A DNA stretch of 48,599 bases. Source: UMGS1696 sp964634795. GTDB lineage: Bacteria > Bacillota > Clostridia > Oscillospirales > CAG-272. The stretch spans positions 1-48,599 of the forward strand of contig CAZWLL010000013.1 in NCBI GenBank assembly GCA_964634795.1, in the 5' to 3' direction. Position 1 is the first letter of the stretch. Every line of letters begins with the position of its first letter. The position numbers and the translations under genes were made by a program. Of this stretch, positions 15,858 through 25,011 are shown piece after piece. Under the pieces are notes generated by a model. That model did not search any database. It was not told the DNA's origin and saw only the letters and a program-made list of their open reading frames with translations.

Positions 15858-15886
15858 ATTATAAGTAATCTTCAATTGATTGTCAA
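15858..15886 (-). promoter_or_regulatory. Predicted sigma-A promoter of solute-binding lipoprotein 2
   Basis: Minus strand TTGACA (15886-15881), 17 bp, TATAAT (15863-15858), about 70 bp before the start codon. Confidence 0.8.
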
Positions 15887-15958
15887 GTGATTATGAGATA
15901 ATTTGTGAAAAAAAGTGAGCGTAAAAATAAATCATGTGTGACAATATTGATTTTATGC

Positions 15959-15987
15959 TTGTTATTCGAAATAATATATGTTAAAAT
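15959..15987 (+). promoter_or_regulatory. Predicted promoter of the rhamnosidase-like gene
   Basis: TTGTTA (15959-15964), 17 bp, TAAAAT (15982-15987), 36 bp before the ATG at 16024. The -35 is weaker than elsewhere in the window. It is divergent from the lipoprotein 2 promoter. Confidence 0.5.
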
Positions 15988-16023
15988 ATAAAAAATATTC
16001 AATTTGTTTTTAGGAGCATGAAT

Positions 16024-18156
16024 ATGAATAAAGAGGAATATTCCGGTATCGGAAAATTTATATGGCTTGATCCGATTAAATATCCCGATATGCAAAAAAC
16101 TTCATTTAACTGCGATAATAGCGAACCGTATTGTGTTGCGGAGTTCCGACACACCATTAAACTATCCGATAATGTTAAACAAATCACGTTGGATGTTACA
16201 GGTGCCGCGCAATATTACCTTTGGTGCAATAAACATTTTGTAGGTATTGGGCCTGCATCTGCCGGAGGGGATTTTCTCACCGATAAACCGCTTTCCTGGC
16301 AATATGTAAACAGATATTTATTTATTCCAGATTCCGATTTACTTGAAATTTATGCCAAGGTTCGATTGAAATCCGAGAGACTCACTGAGTTTACTCCGGG
16401 TAAAGGTGCATTTCTTCTGTCAGGTAAAATTGAATATGAAAACGGAACAATCGAATTCTTCGGTACAGATGAAAACTGGCAGGCGAGAATTGATAAACAT
16501 TATCAGAAACCGGGGTTATATGATGCGTCTGCCGAACTGGATGAATGGGGAAGTGCAGTCTGTACTGAGATAAACGTAAAGCTTCCAATTTCCGATATTC
16601 CGAACCTCGCATATACGCCTGTTTATGGTGAGTACTGGACAGAGCCTCATATAATACGCGGCGGAGAAAAATACGAGATTAACTATCCCAGAATTCACTG
16701 TGCATATATTTCGGTTGCTGCAGACGGCGAATGCACACTTGATATAGGATGCTCGGAACGCGGAGAAATCCAGCATAGTGAAAGGGTTATATTCGATAAA
16801 AACGGCGGAGATTACAAAGGACTTGTAATGTATTCTGCAGGCTTCCTTTCTGTAGATGTCATTTCTGCCGCTGATGGGGTGCACATATTGCCGTATCTTA
16901 TTGACAGCCGTTATCCCATAACAGCTGAGGGATATGTCCACACGTCGGATTATGATTTAGACAAGGTTTATGATACATGTAAATGGACACTTTCAATCTG
17001 CAGACAGTCTATGCATCTTGACAGCCCCAGCCATCAAGAGCTTTTAGCTTGCACAGGGGACTATCTTGTTGAAACAAACATGACCTTGTTTACTTTCGGA
17101 GATATGCGATTGGCAATGCAGGATATACGCAGAACTGCAGACTGGCTTTGCGAAAACAACGGAAGAATGTTCCACACGACATACAGTCTCATGTGGGTAC
17201 AATGGATTCGCAATGTATATTTATATACCGGTGATAAGGATATTATAGAATATTGCCAAACAGCACTTGATACATTGCTTTCGAGATTTAACGGTTACAT
17301 CGGAAATCACGGGGTTATCGAAAATCCTCCGGATTATATGTTCATAGATTGGCTCGAAATGGAAGGATACAGCATGCATCATCCTCCGAAAGCTCTTGGT
17401 CAAACTGTGCTATGTGCTTTCTATTATAAAGCACTGACAGATGCATGTGCTTTATGTTCGGAAATGGAAAAGTACAGCGCAAACAGCGAATGGTGGAGCA
17501 AAAAAAGAGAACTTTGGACTTCTCATGCAATATTATTTAAGGAAGCATTTAACAATGCCTTCTATGATAAGCAATCGGGATTATATACCGACGGTTTGTC
17601 GGATGATGATGAAGGAAGCAATCCCTGGCGGCCTCGTAATGTACATCTCAAGCACTTTACACGTCATGCTAATATACTTGCCGCAATGTATGGCTTATGC
17701 CCTGAAAATGAATGTGAGCGAATTGTTCGTATATGTGCGAATGTTAAATCCGATTTGCCGCAAGTACAACCGTACTATATGTATTTTATACTCGATGCGG
17801 TATGGAAAGCAGGATTGTTTGCCGATTACGGAATGGAAATACTCGCTTTATGGAAACCTCTTGTAAAAACATGCAGCAAAGGATTGCAGGAAGGATGGAT
17901 TGCTCCTCCGAACTACAGCTTTGATTACAGTCACGCATGGGGCGGAACTCCCGCATACCATCTGCCTCTTGCGCTGACAGGACTTTCAATTGTCGAACCG
18001 GGATTCAAGAAAATTACACTTTCACCTCGTTTATGGGGACTTAAGTTTGCCGATGTATCATTTCCTACACCATACGGACAAATACATATTAAACAAAACG
18101 AAGGTGAAAAAGCTGAAATTACAGTTCCGAATGAAATTGAATGGAAAATCGTATAA
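16024..18156 (+). CDS. Alpha-L-rhamnosidase-like glycoside hydrolase (GH78 type), cytoplasmic
   Basis: 710 residues: N-terminal beta domains, an (alpha/alpha)6 barrel from about 300 to 620 and the C-terminal beta domain. The GH78-like catalytic segment is DSPSHQE (333-339; compare DCPxRxE) followed by TGD, and the end carries YSHAWGGTPAYHLP, family hallmarks. There is no signal peptide, so it would act on imported rhamnosides. Two in-frame ATGs occur; AGGAG lies 7 nt before the one at 16024 and only 1 nt before 16018, so 16024 is chosen. It is probably cotranscribed with the PAP2 gene 47 bp downstream. Exact substrate unknown. Confidence 0.75.
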   Translation: MNKEEYSGIGKFIWLDPIKYPDMQKTSFNCDNSEPYCVAEFRHTIKLSDNVKQITLDVTGAAQYYLWCNKHFVGIGPASAGGDFLTDKPLSWQYVNRYLFIPDSDLLEIYAKVRLKSERLTEFTPGKGAFLLSGKIEYENGTIEFFGTDENWQARIDKHYQKPGLYDASAELDEWGSAVCTEINVKLPISDIPNLAYTPVYGEYWTEPHIIRGGEKYEINYPRIHCAYISVAADGECTLDIGCSERGEIQHSERVIFDKNGGDYKGLVMYSAGFLSVDVISAADGVHILPYLIDSRYPITAEGYVHTSDYDLDKVYDTCKWTLSICRQSMHLDSPSHQELLACTGDYLVETNMTLFTFGDMRLAMQDIRRTADWLCENNGRMFHTTYSLMWVQWIRNVYLYTGDKDIIEYCQTALDTLLSRFNGYIGNHGVIENPPDYMFIDWLEMEGYSMHHPPKALGQTVLCAFYYKALTDACALCSEMEKYSANSEWWSKKRELWTSHAILFKEAFNNAFYDKQSGLYTDGLSDDDEGSNPWRPRNVHLKHFTRHANILAAMYGLCPENECERIVRICANVKSDLPQVQPYYMYFILDAVWKAGLFADYGMEILALWKPLVKTCSKGLQEGWIAPPNYSFDYSHAWGGTPAYHLPLALTGLSIVEPGFKKITLSPRLWGLKFADVSFPTPYGQIHIKQNEGEKAEITVPNEIEWKIV

Positions 18157-18203
18157 AAGCAAACGCAAATATATTTAAAACGATATCGCACAAATGAGGA
18201 AAA

Positions 18204-18740
18204 ATGAATCTGTTAAATTCCTTTGAAATAAAAATATTACACAGCCTTCATGACACTTTGCAATGTTCTTTTTTAGATGCATTTTTGCCGATTGTCACAA
18301 GACTTGCCGATTACGGTATTATATGGATTATAATTGCCGCTATTCTGCTGATATTTAAAAAGACACGTCGTGTCGGAATAACAATGGCTATATCATTGAT
18401 TTTGGGGCTCATTTTCGGAAATCTGATTATGAAGCCTATGATTGCAAGAATCAGGCCATACGACTTTGATACATCTATAGTATTGCTTATTCCCGCAGAA
18501 CACGAATTCTCATTTCCATCGGGACACACACTCGCATCTTTTGAGGGTGCCGTATCAATTTATCTCTACAATAAAAAAGCAGGATTTTGCGCACTGCTTT
18601 TAGCGTCAATTATTGCCTTTTCGAGGATATATTTAATGGTTCATTATCCTTTAGACGTCATTGCCGCGATTATTCTCGGCAGTCTATTCGCATATATTTC
18701 ATATAAAATTGCGACACATAAAAAGTGCAGGGAATTATAA
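18204..18740 (+). CDS. PAP2-family membrane phosphatase (undecaprenyl-diphosphatase-like)
   Basis: 178 residues with about five to six membrane segments. The three phosphatase signatures are present: KPMIARIRP (KxxxxxxRP), FPSGHT and SRIYLMVHYPLDV (SRxxxxxHxxxD). Such enzymes dephosphorylate lipid pyrophosphates such as undecaprenyl-PP or related phospholipids outside the membrane. GAGGA precedes the ATG. It is followed by a bidirectional terminator. The lipid specificity cannot be read from sequence. Confidence 0.85.
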   Translation: MNLLNSFEIKILHSLHDTLQCSFLDAFLPIVTRLADYGIIWIIIAAILLIFKKTRRVGITMAISLILGLIFGNLIMKPMIARIRPYDFDTSIVLLIPAEHEFSFPSGHTLASFEGAVSIYLYNKKAGFCALLLASIIAFSRIYLMVHYPLDVIAAIILGSLFAYISYKIATHKKCREL

Positions 18741-18750
18741 TCATTACGAC

Positions 18751-18824
18751 AAAAACAGGCTTATGATATACATCATAAATCCGACATCGGATATTATATG
18801 TTATATATAAAGCCTGTTTTTTTA
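18751..18824. terminator. Bidirectional terminator between PAP2 and DUF2264 genes
   Basis: The outer arms, AAAAACAGGCTT (18751-18762) and AAGCCTGTTTTT, enclose two small internal hairpins. T-runs on both strands allow termination of both convergent genes. Confidence 0.8.
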
Positions 18825-18858
18825 TTAAATCTGATGACTTATTCGTTTTTGTAATAAA

Positions 18859-20001
18859 TTACGTCAGAGCATGGTCGCACTGTGTGTTCTCACTGTTCCA
18901 GATTTTTTTCGACGTCCAGTAGCAATCCGGATCTTGCCAAAACAGGTCGGATTCCGGCAATCCGAGAGGAAGAAATACCGCAGAACACAGGTATAAGCTT
19001 CCTGTGGATATGTATGATTCACCCATATTAGGCTGATGTCCGCATACACCTATTGTGAGAAAACCGTTTTCATCAAACATTTCTTCGTATTGCATTACAC
19101 GTTTTATCACTGCGGTAAGAGCGCATCGTATTTGTGATTTCGGAAGATTACCGCAATTATCGAGAAGTGCCGCCTGTGCAAGAGATTGGAATGCTCCGAA
19201 ACGATAACATGAAGAACGTCCGATTACAGGATACGATCCGTCCGGTGCAATCAATTGTTCCAATACAGATGCGTATCGCGACGCACGCAGCATTACTTTT
19301 TCACGCATATAGTCCCAGTCACCGTTTGTGGCACCCTTAGTGTTGAGAATGTCAACAAGCATCGGCTGAATAACAAAGCTGTTGTAGTAGTCAAAATGAA
19401 AATCATTTCCATCACTGTATATACCGTCTCCGCGATACCATTGCATATGCTGTCTAAGCGCATAATCGATTCGCATGGGATCCCAATCGGGTTCACCGAT
19501 ATAACACAGAAACGCTTCGATTGTCGCAGAGAACAGAAGCCAGTTGTTAGCCGGCGGCTTTCTTGTTCTTGTGCTTTTAAGCTTCCGTATCAGATTGCTT
19601 TTGGTTTCATTATCGAGCTTGAAGTATAACTCATCAGGTGCGCGCAGGAGTCCGTTTGCCAAAAAAGCAGCATCAACGATTGGCTGGTATCCGTTTTCAA
19701 AATTCATACAATCCGGGGAACTGGAAGTCACGGCTGCACTAATCGCTTTTCTTGTCATTTCCGCATATTCGATACGCAATTTTTCTTCCGACGGGTCTTC
19801 GGCAGTATGCGCAAGCCATGGTGCAATCCCGCACACTGTTCTACCGAGAGCTTCAAGATATGTGTAGTCAGCTCGGTCTGTTACACCGTCTTTATGCTCA
19901 ACCGGCATTTTTTCTTTAAGTTTTCCGCAGCTGAGATTTTCAAGAACTGGACTGGTTATGCGAACCATTGTGTCAAGCCAATATTGTCGTGTTTCGGTCA
20001 T
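18859..20001 (-). CDS. DUF2264 (GH154-like) alpha-toroid protein
   Basis: 380 residues, no signal peptide, matching the DUF2264 family by its segments ALGRTVCGIAPWL, NNWLLFSATIEAFL and DGIYSDGNDFHFDYYN. The family is an alpha/alpha-toroid related to glycoside hydrolases and lyases, with some members reported as beta-glucuronidases. AAAGGAGC precedes the ATG at 20001. It is the only gene on its unit and is convergent with the rhamnosidase/PAP2 pair. The shared neighbourhood suggests a role in plant polysaccharide breakdown, but the substrate is inference. Confidence 0.75.
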   Translation of the reverse strand: MTETRQYWLDTMVRITSPVLENLSCGKLKEKMPVEHKDGVTDRADYTYLEALGRTVCGIAPWLAHTAEDPSEEKLRIEYAEMTRKAISAAVTSSSPDCMNFENGYQPIVDAAFLANGLLRAPDELYFKLDNETKSNLIRKLKSTRTRKPPANNWLLFSATIEAFLCYIGEPDWDPMRIDYALRQHMQWYRGDGIYSDGNDFHFDYYNSFVIQPMLVDILNTKGATNGDWDYMREKVMLRASRYASVLEQLIAPDGSYPVIGRSSCYRFGAFQSLAQAALLDNCGNLPKSQIRCALTAVIKRVMQYEEMFDENGFLTIGVCGHQPNMGESYISTGSLYLCSAVFLPLGLPESDLFWQDPDCYWTSKKIWNSENTQCDHALT

Positions 20002-20102
20002 AATATTGCTCCTTTATTCAAATTCATTTAAATTTACGTTTTACAAAATTTATCTGAATATAAACTTACGAAATAAAAATGACTAATTATCTGTTATAAT
20101 GT

Positions 20103-20176
20103 AAAAAAACTGCGAATTATGAATGTTATCATAATCAGTTAATTTTCTGATATGAAACACATCATTTTTCGCAGTT
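20103..20176 (-). terminator. Terminator of the ylxM-ffh-rpsP-khpA operon
   Basis: On the minus strand AACTGCGAA (20176-20168) pairs with TTCGCAGTT (20116-20108) and is followed by TTTTTTT. It lies 5 bp beyond the khpA stop, with a long AT-rich loop. Confidence 0.8.
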
Positions 20177-20180
20177 ATTC

Positions 20181-20447
20181 TTATTTGATTTCTATCGTTA
20201 CTTTTTTATCAGTCACTTTAGCAGCTGCTTTTGCGACGGTTCGTATAGCTCGAGCAATTTTACCGTGTTTACCGATAATCATACCCATATCAGCTTCCGC
20301 TACCTTAAGAGTCAATACAGTTCCGGATTCGTTTTCCTCTTCCGTTACATTGACCGAGTCGGGATCATCAACAATAGCGCGTGCCATGTCTGTTAAAACT
20401 TGCTTTAAGTCAATGTCACGATAGCTTGCGCCGGTTTCATTGTCCAT
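20181..20447 (-). CDS. khpA: KH-domain RNA-binding protein KhpA (YlqC)
   Basis: 88 residues with one KH domain; the GxxG loop is GKHG (59-62) in MGMIIGKHGKIARAIR. KhpA binds RNA, usually as a dimer or with KhpB, and affects division and small-RNA function in Firmicutes. The first 15 residues extend beyond the usual start. No clear ribosome site is seen, and the ATG lies 2 bp after the rpsP stop, so translation is probably coupled. It is the last gene of the operon. Confidence 0.9.
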   Translation of the reverse strand: MDNETGASYRDIDLKQVLTDMARAIVDDPDSVNVTEEENESGTVLTLKVAEADMGMIIGKHGKIARAIRTVAKAAAKVTDKKVTIEIK

Positions 20448-20449
20448 AA

Positions 20450-20692
20450 TTATTTAATGATACCGCTCTTTGTAAGAATAGACTTAACTGTTTCAGTAGG
20501 CTGAGCGCCGGAAGCAAGCCACTTCTGTATTTTTTCTTCTTCAACCTTGAGAGTTACAGGTTCTGTCATAGGGTTATAATAACCTACTTCTTCGATGAAT
20601 CTGCCGTCACGAGGTGAACGAGAATCTGCAACAATAATACGATAGAAAGGTGATTTCTTAGCACCCATTCTTCTAAGTCTGATTTTAACCAT
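20450..20692 (-). CDS. rpsP: 30S ribosomal protein S16
   Basis: 80 residues of normal length with the full S16 signature (MVKIRLRRMGAKKSPFYRI, then VADSRSPRDGRFIE). GGAGG precedes the ATG. It sits between ffh and khpA in the order common in Firmicutes. Confidence 0.98.
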   Translation of the reverse strand: MVKIRLRRMGAKKSPFYRIIVADSRSPRDGRFIEEVGYYNPMTEPVTLKVEEEKIQKWLASGAQPTETVKSILTKSGIIK

Positions 20693-20739
20693 TTTTTCCT
20701 CCGAAAATTAAATAGAAATTTTATATAAAAATCCGCGAA

Positions 20740-22077
20740 TTACATTGAAAACGGGATTTTCATTCTTTTTTTAGCTTTCTTTCCGCCATATTGCGCTGTC
20801 AGCTGTTTGATCATTTTATTCATCTGATCATATTGTCTGAGAAGCTTATTAACTTCCTCAACCGTTGTACCGCTGCCATTTGCTATTCGTTTGCGGCGAG
20901 AACCGTTAATTATATTCGGCTTTTCCCGCTCTTCAGCTGTCATAGCAAGTATAATAGCCTCGGTGTGTGTCATCGCTTTTTCATCTACCTTGGCGTCTTT
21001 CAGCATTCCGGGTTTTACTCCCGGTATCATAGCGGCTATCTGTTCAATGTCACCCATATTTTTGATTTGCCTGAATTGTTCCAGGTAATCGTTTAATGTG
21101 AATGTATTTTCTCTCAGCTTCTTTTCGAGCTCTGCTGCCTTTTTATCGTCGAATGTTTGCTGAGCCTTCTCAATGAGCGTTAATACATCACCCATTCCGA
21201 GAATACGTGATGCCATTCTTTCAGGATAGAACGGTTCAATAGCATCTAATTTTTCGCCTATACCGATGAATTTAATCGGCTTACCTGTAACATATCTGAT
21301 GGAAAGAGCAGCGCCTCCGCGTGTATCACTGTCAAGCTTTGAAAGAATAACACCGGTAATGTCAAGTCTGTTATTGAATGCTTCTGCGATATTAACGGCA
21401 TCCTGACCTGTCATAGCATCTACTACCAATAGTATTTCTGTAGGGTCAGAGGCAGCTTTCATTCTTTCAAGCTCCTCCATCATTTCTTCATCGACATTCA
21501 ATCGTCCTGCGGTATCGATAAAAACCATATCGTGTCCATGTTTTTTTGCATGCTCAATACCGGCTTTAGCTATCTCAACAGGATCTACGGTACCCATATC
21601 AAACACAGGAACATCTACCTGAGCACCTACAACCTTCAATTGCTCAATAGCGGCAGGTCTGTAAATATCACATGCAACAAGCAGGGGACGTTTTCCTTGC
21701 TTTTTATACATCAATGCAAGCTTAGCGGTCTGTGTGGTTTTGCCTGAACCTTGAATACCGACCATCATAATAACTGTAGGAGGGCGAGATGATATTTGAA
21801 GCTTGTTGTTAGTCTCTCCCATCAGCTTAACAAGTTCTTCATGAACTATTTTAATAATCTGTTGAGCGGGAAGAAGACTTTCAAGTACTTCCGAACCGAC
21901 AGCACGCTCAGTCACGGATTTAATAAATTCTCTCGTGACTTTATAGTTTACATTAGCCTCAAGAAGGGCGAGTTTAACTTCTCGCATGCCTTCTTTCACA
22001 TCTGCTTCGGTCAGCTTTCCCTTATTTTTAAATTTCTTAAAAGCATTTTCCAGCTTTTCAGATAAACTTGAGAACAT
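20740..22077 (-). CDS. ffh: Signal recognition particle protein Ffh (SRP54)
   Basis: 445 residues: an N domain, the G domain with GIQGSGKTT (P-loop), DTAGR and SKLDSDTRGG, and the methionine-rich M domain from about 325 (GMLKDAK, RRKRIANGSG, QMNKMIKQL), ending KRMKIPFSM. The GTPase binds 4.5S RNA and signal sequences and delivers ribosomes to FtsY. It starts 27 bp after ylxM, its usual partner. Confidence 0.97.
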   Translation of the reverse strand: MFSSLSEKLENAFKKFKNKGKLTEADVKEGMREVKLALLEANVNYKVTREFIKSVTERAVGSEVLESLLPAQQIIKIVHEELVKLMGETNNKLQISSRPPTVIMMVGIQGSGKTTQTAKLALMYKKQGKRPLLVACDIYRPAAIEQLKVVGAQVDVPVFDMGTVDPVEIAKAGIEHAKKHGHDMVFIDTAGRLNVDEEMMEELERMKAASDPTEILLVVDAMTGQDAVNIAEAFNNRLDITGVILSKLDSDTRGGAALSIRYVTGKPIKFIGIGEKLDAIEPFYPERMASRILGMGDVLTLIEKAQQTFDDKKAAELEKKLRENTFTLNDYLEQFRQIKNMGDIEQIAAMIPGVKPGMLKDAKVDEKAMTHTEAIILAMTAEEREKPNIINGSRRKRIANGSGTTVEEVNKLLRQYDQMNKMIKQLTAQYGGKKAKKRMKIPFSM

Positions 22078-22104
22078 TTATTACCCCGTTTCGGTTAATT
22101 GCAT

Positions 22105-22449
22105 TTATGAATTAGTTCCATTCAGCTGAACTATTACATTATCTAACTGTGATTTAATATTCTGATCAAGAGAAGTGCTGCTCATAATTTCATTTAGAAT
22201 TTGTACGGCACACTGGATGTGCTCGTTTTTTTGGGCAAGACCTAACTTTTTTTCCAAATCAAAAAGTTCATCTTCACTTTTTTTTACCGAATCGCGTACT
22301 CCCTGCCGAGATATGCCGGTTAATTCGGAAATTTCAGCCAGTGAATAATCTTCATTGTAATAGTAATCGAGAATTTCTCTTTTTCTGTCAGACAGAAGCG
22401 AACCGTAAGTATCAAGAAGAATGGGGAATTTCATATTCTTTTCAAACAT
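22105..22449 (-). CDS. ylxM: YlxM-family sigma-70-region-4-like DNA-binding protein
   Basis: 114 residues. The family helix-turn-helix (YSLAEISELTGISRQGVRDS) lies in the N-terminal half. YlxM is found next to ffh in Firmicutes and modulates the SRP GTPase in some species. The frame runs up to 22473, but GAGGTG lies 8 nt before the ATG at 22449 and family proteins start MFEKN-like there. The leader holds a perfect palindrome touching the ribosome site. Confidence 0.9.
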   Translation of the reverse strand: MFEKNMKFPILLDTYGSLLSDRKREILDYYYNEDYSLAEISELTGISRQGVRDSVKKSEDELFDLEKKLGLAQKNEHIQCAVQILNEIMSSTSLDQNIKSQLDNVIVQLNGTNS

Positions 22450-22460
22450 ACAACCTTCAC

Positions 22461-22487
22461 CTCTGTAAAGCAAATCACTTTACAGAG
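22461..22487 (-). promoter_or_regulatory. Perfect inverted repeat overlapping the ylxM promoter and ribosome site
   Basis: CTCTGTAAAG, 7 bases, CTTTACAGAG. One end shares the CT of the -10 box (TATACT); the other ends in the AGAG of the ylxM Shine-Dalgarno region. It could be an operator or an mRNA hairpin that limits initiation. Confidence 0.7.
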
Positions 22488-22514
22488 TATACCACAGTCT
22501 TAAGATTTTGTCAA
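22486..22514 (-). promoter_or_regulatory. Predicted sigma-A promoter of the ylxM-ffh-rpsP-khpA operon
   Basis: Minus strand TTGACA (22514-22509), 17 bp, TATACT (22491-22486). The predicted start is about 30 nt before the ylxM ATG, inside the palindrome. Confidence 0.85.
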
Positions 22515-22636
22515 TACTAAATTTCAATTTCGCTTCAAAAAGTTTTTCGGCATTTAAAGTAAATACAAAACGTCAGTATTGGCTTTAATTTAAAGTTTTG
22601 CACGGAAAATTATCGATACGACACTTCACAAATAAC

Positions 22637-22674
22637 TAAGCCTCAGTCAACAAGATTCTGTTAGCTGAGGCTTA
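22637..22674 (-). terminator. Probable terminator of hppA
   Basis: 10-bp stem TAAGCCTCAG/CTGAGGCTTA (22637-22646 and 22665-22674) with an inner AACA/TGTT pair, 70 bp beyond the hppA stop. The minus-strand T-tract is weak (GTTATTTG). Confidence 0.6.
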
Positions 22675-22743
22675 AAGTATAATTCTTTTATTGACGATTG
22701 CCAAACACTATGTTACGTGTTGTTTGTCTGTATGAAAATCGTA

Positions 22744-24822
22744 TTAACCGAAAATCGAGAAAGCAACAAACAAAGATGAGAGAAGGGAAGCGACTAATGA
22801 AACTACGGTAATCTGTGTATTAATCGAAGGACCTGCTGTATCCTTGAACGGGTCGCCTATAGTATCACCTATAACTGCGGCTTTGTGAGTCTCGCTTCCT
22901 TTTCCGCCTTCGTTGCCTGCCTCAACATATTTCTTGGCATTATCCCAAAGACCGCCTGCATTGGACATGAACAGTGAAATAAGCAATCCGCTGACTATAT
23001 TACCGAGCAGGAAGCCTCCGATTGCATATGAACCACCGATAAATCCGACAATCAAAGTTGCGATTATTGTCATCAAGCCGGCTGGAATGAGTTCCTTAAG
23101 TGCTCCTGATGTTGCTATATCAATGCATCTATCATATTCGGGTTTAGTTGTTCCTTCACGCAGTCCGAGAATTTCACGGAACTGTCTGTGAATTTCGGCA
23201 ACCATTCGCTGTGCATTACGGTCAACACCGAGAATAAGCATTGCGGAAAATACCGCGGGAATAGCCGCACCGATAAGTACACCGAAGAATACCGTCGGGG
23301 ACATAATATCAAATCCGGTAATAAGCTCCTTACCTGCAGCTTCGAGCGCGGTGTTTGTTTCTGACATAAACGCACCTAACAAAGAGATTACGGTAAGACC
23401 GGCAGCACCGATTGAGAAACCTTTTGTAACAGCTTTAACTGTATTTCCCGCGCTGTCGAGTTCATCGGCAATACGGATTGTTTCTTCACCGAGATCTCCC
23501 ATTTCGGCAAGTCCTCTTGCATTATCAACAATAGGACCATAAGCATCGTTGGAGATAATCATACCTACGATTGAAAGCATGCCGACAGCAGCCATAGATA
23601 TACCGAAAATAGCATAACCGTCACCCATAGGCTCGCAGAGTTTAAAAGCTATAAGTGCTGAAATCGCTATACCGACCATAGCGGGAAGAGCGGAAATGAA
23701 TCCGTAAGAAATACCCGATAATACAGTAAAGGCAGGTCCTGAGCTTGATGCGTGAGCGACTTTTTTAACAATCGGTTTAGAATCGTCCGTGAAGTAGTCA
23801 GTTGTTATACCTATAATTACACCGACAAGTAAACCGGTTGCTGATGCACCCCAAATTCTCCAGGAAAATCCATTGAACAAAGCTGTGGCAGCTGCAGATA
23901 ATACAAGGAAAATTGCGGTTGTTACATAAGTTGAAGAATTAAGAGCATGTGTGGGATTTCCGTTCTTACCTACACGTGCTGTTGCGATTCCGATAATCGA
24001 TGCGAGCAAACCTAATATTGCATAACAGAATACCATGGAGACATTTTGGAAGTCTCCGGTCAAGGATTGTGCGATAACCAATGCGGATGCCATCGCAGCT
24101 ACATTGGAGTCAAACAAATCCGCTCCCATACCCGCAACATCACCGACATTATCACCGACATTATCGGCGATAACCGCGGGATTTCTGGGGTCGTCTTCAG
24201 GTATACCGAGTTCAACCTTACCGGTCAAATCCGCGGCAATATCTGCGGTTTTTGTGAAAATACCGCCGCCTGCTTTAGCGAACAAAGCAAGCGAGCTTGC
24301 GCCGAACGAGAATCCGAGCAAAATTGTGGAGTCACCGGTTATCCAAAGAACTGCCGCAACACCTAAAAGTGAACAACCGACAACTAATAATCCCATAACC
24401 GCACCACCGCGGAAGCCCATGAGAAACGCAGGCTTAAGACCTTTTTGTGCGCCTTCAGCTGTTCTGGAATTAGATAACGTAGCTACCATGATTCCGATTT
24501 TACCCGCTATGGCAGACAATACCGTACCTGCCAAATATGCAATTAAAATTGAAATATTTGAAAGAATATTTCCTTTCCAGATAGGCTGCGGAAGGAGAAT
24601 GAAGATTACGATAGCTGCAATACCGGCGAATATAGCCAGTACTTTATACTCGCGGCGCATAAAAGTATTGGCTCCGGCTTTGATCAATTCCGCAACCTCA
24701 CTGATACGCGCATTTTGTACCTTATGTTTTTTGACCCACAGGTACAAATACGCAGCAAACGCAAAGGCAATTACCGCTGTCAAAAAAGACAGAACGTAAA
24801 AAGTTGAAAGACCTACTTGCAT
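22744..24822 (-). CDS. hppA: Membrane-bound H+-translocating pyrophosphatase (K+-independent type)
   Basis: 692 residues, about 16 membrane helices. The catalytic core is present: PEDDPRNPAVIADNVGDNVGD and the C-terminal DTIGDPFKDTAGPS. Residues GNTVKAVTKG carry Lys at the position that is Ala in K+-dependent enzymes and Thr three residues later. Both mark the K+-independent H+-pumping class. It couples PPi hydrolysis to proton export and saves biosynthetic PPi energy, including PPi made by the acyl-CoA ligases in this window. The start is ATG 24822 with GAGGTG 6 nt upstream; an in-frame GTG at 24831 is rejected. Confidence 0.95.
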   Translation of the reverse strand: MQVGLSTFYVLSFLTAVIAFAFAAYLYLWVKKHKVQNARISEVAELIKAGANTFMRREYKVLAIFAGIAAIVIFILLPQPIWKGNILSNISILIAYLAGTVLSAIAGKIGIMVATLSNSRTAEGAQKGLKPAFLMGFRGGAVMGLLVVGCSLLGVAAVLWITGDSTILLGFSFGASSLALFAKAGGGIFTKTADIAADLTGKVELGIPEDDPRNPAVIADNVGDNVGDVAGMGADLFDSNVAAMASALVIAQSLTGDFQNVSMVFCYAILGLLASIIGIATARVGKNGNPTHALNSSTYVTTAIFLVLSAAATALFNGFSWRIWGASATGLLVGVIIGITTDYFTDDSKPIVKKVAHASSSGPAFTVLSGISYGFISALPAMVGIAISALIAFKLCEPMGDGYAIFGISMAAVGMLSIVGMIISNDAYGPIVDNARGLAEMGDLGEETIRIADELDSAGNTVKAVTKGFSIGAAGLTVISLLGAFMSETNTALEAAGKELITGFDIMSPTVFFGVLIGAAIPAVFSAMLILGVDRNAQRMVAEIHRQFREILGLREGTTKPEYDRCIDIATSGALKELIPAGLMTIIATLIVGFIGGSYAIGGFLLGNIVSGLLISLFMSNAGGLWDNAKKYVEAGNEGGKGSETHKAAVIGDTIGDPFKDTAGPSINTQITVVSLVASLLSSLFVAFSIFG

Positions 24823-25011
24823 ACAAAACACCTCGCATATAAAAAATAAATTATGGACTGAAAATTAAAAACTAGGCTGCTTAGTTTATTATATGTATTT
24901 TAATTGTATTCAACGTATGAGGCAGGGAAATAACTTTTTTTATAAAACACGTCAGAGGATAATGCTCGCAAATATCCCAAATATTGAAATTTTAAAAATT
25001 AATTTATCAGC

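Noticed and set aside
24035..24799. A 254-codon plus-strand open frame opposite hppA
   Set aside because: It is a frame shadow of the conserved pyrophosphatase with Ala/Pro/Ser-rich translation and no family features.
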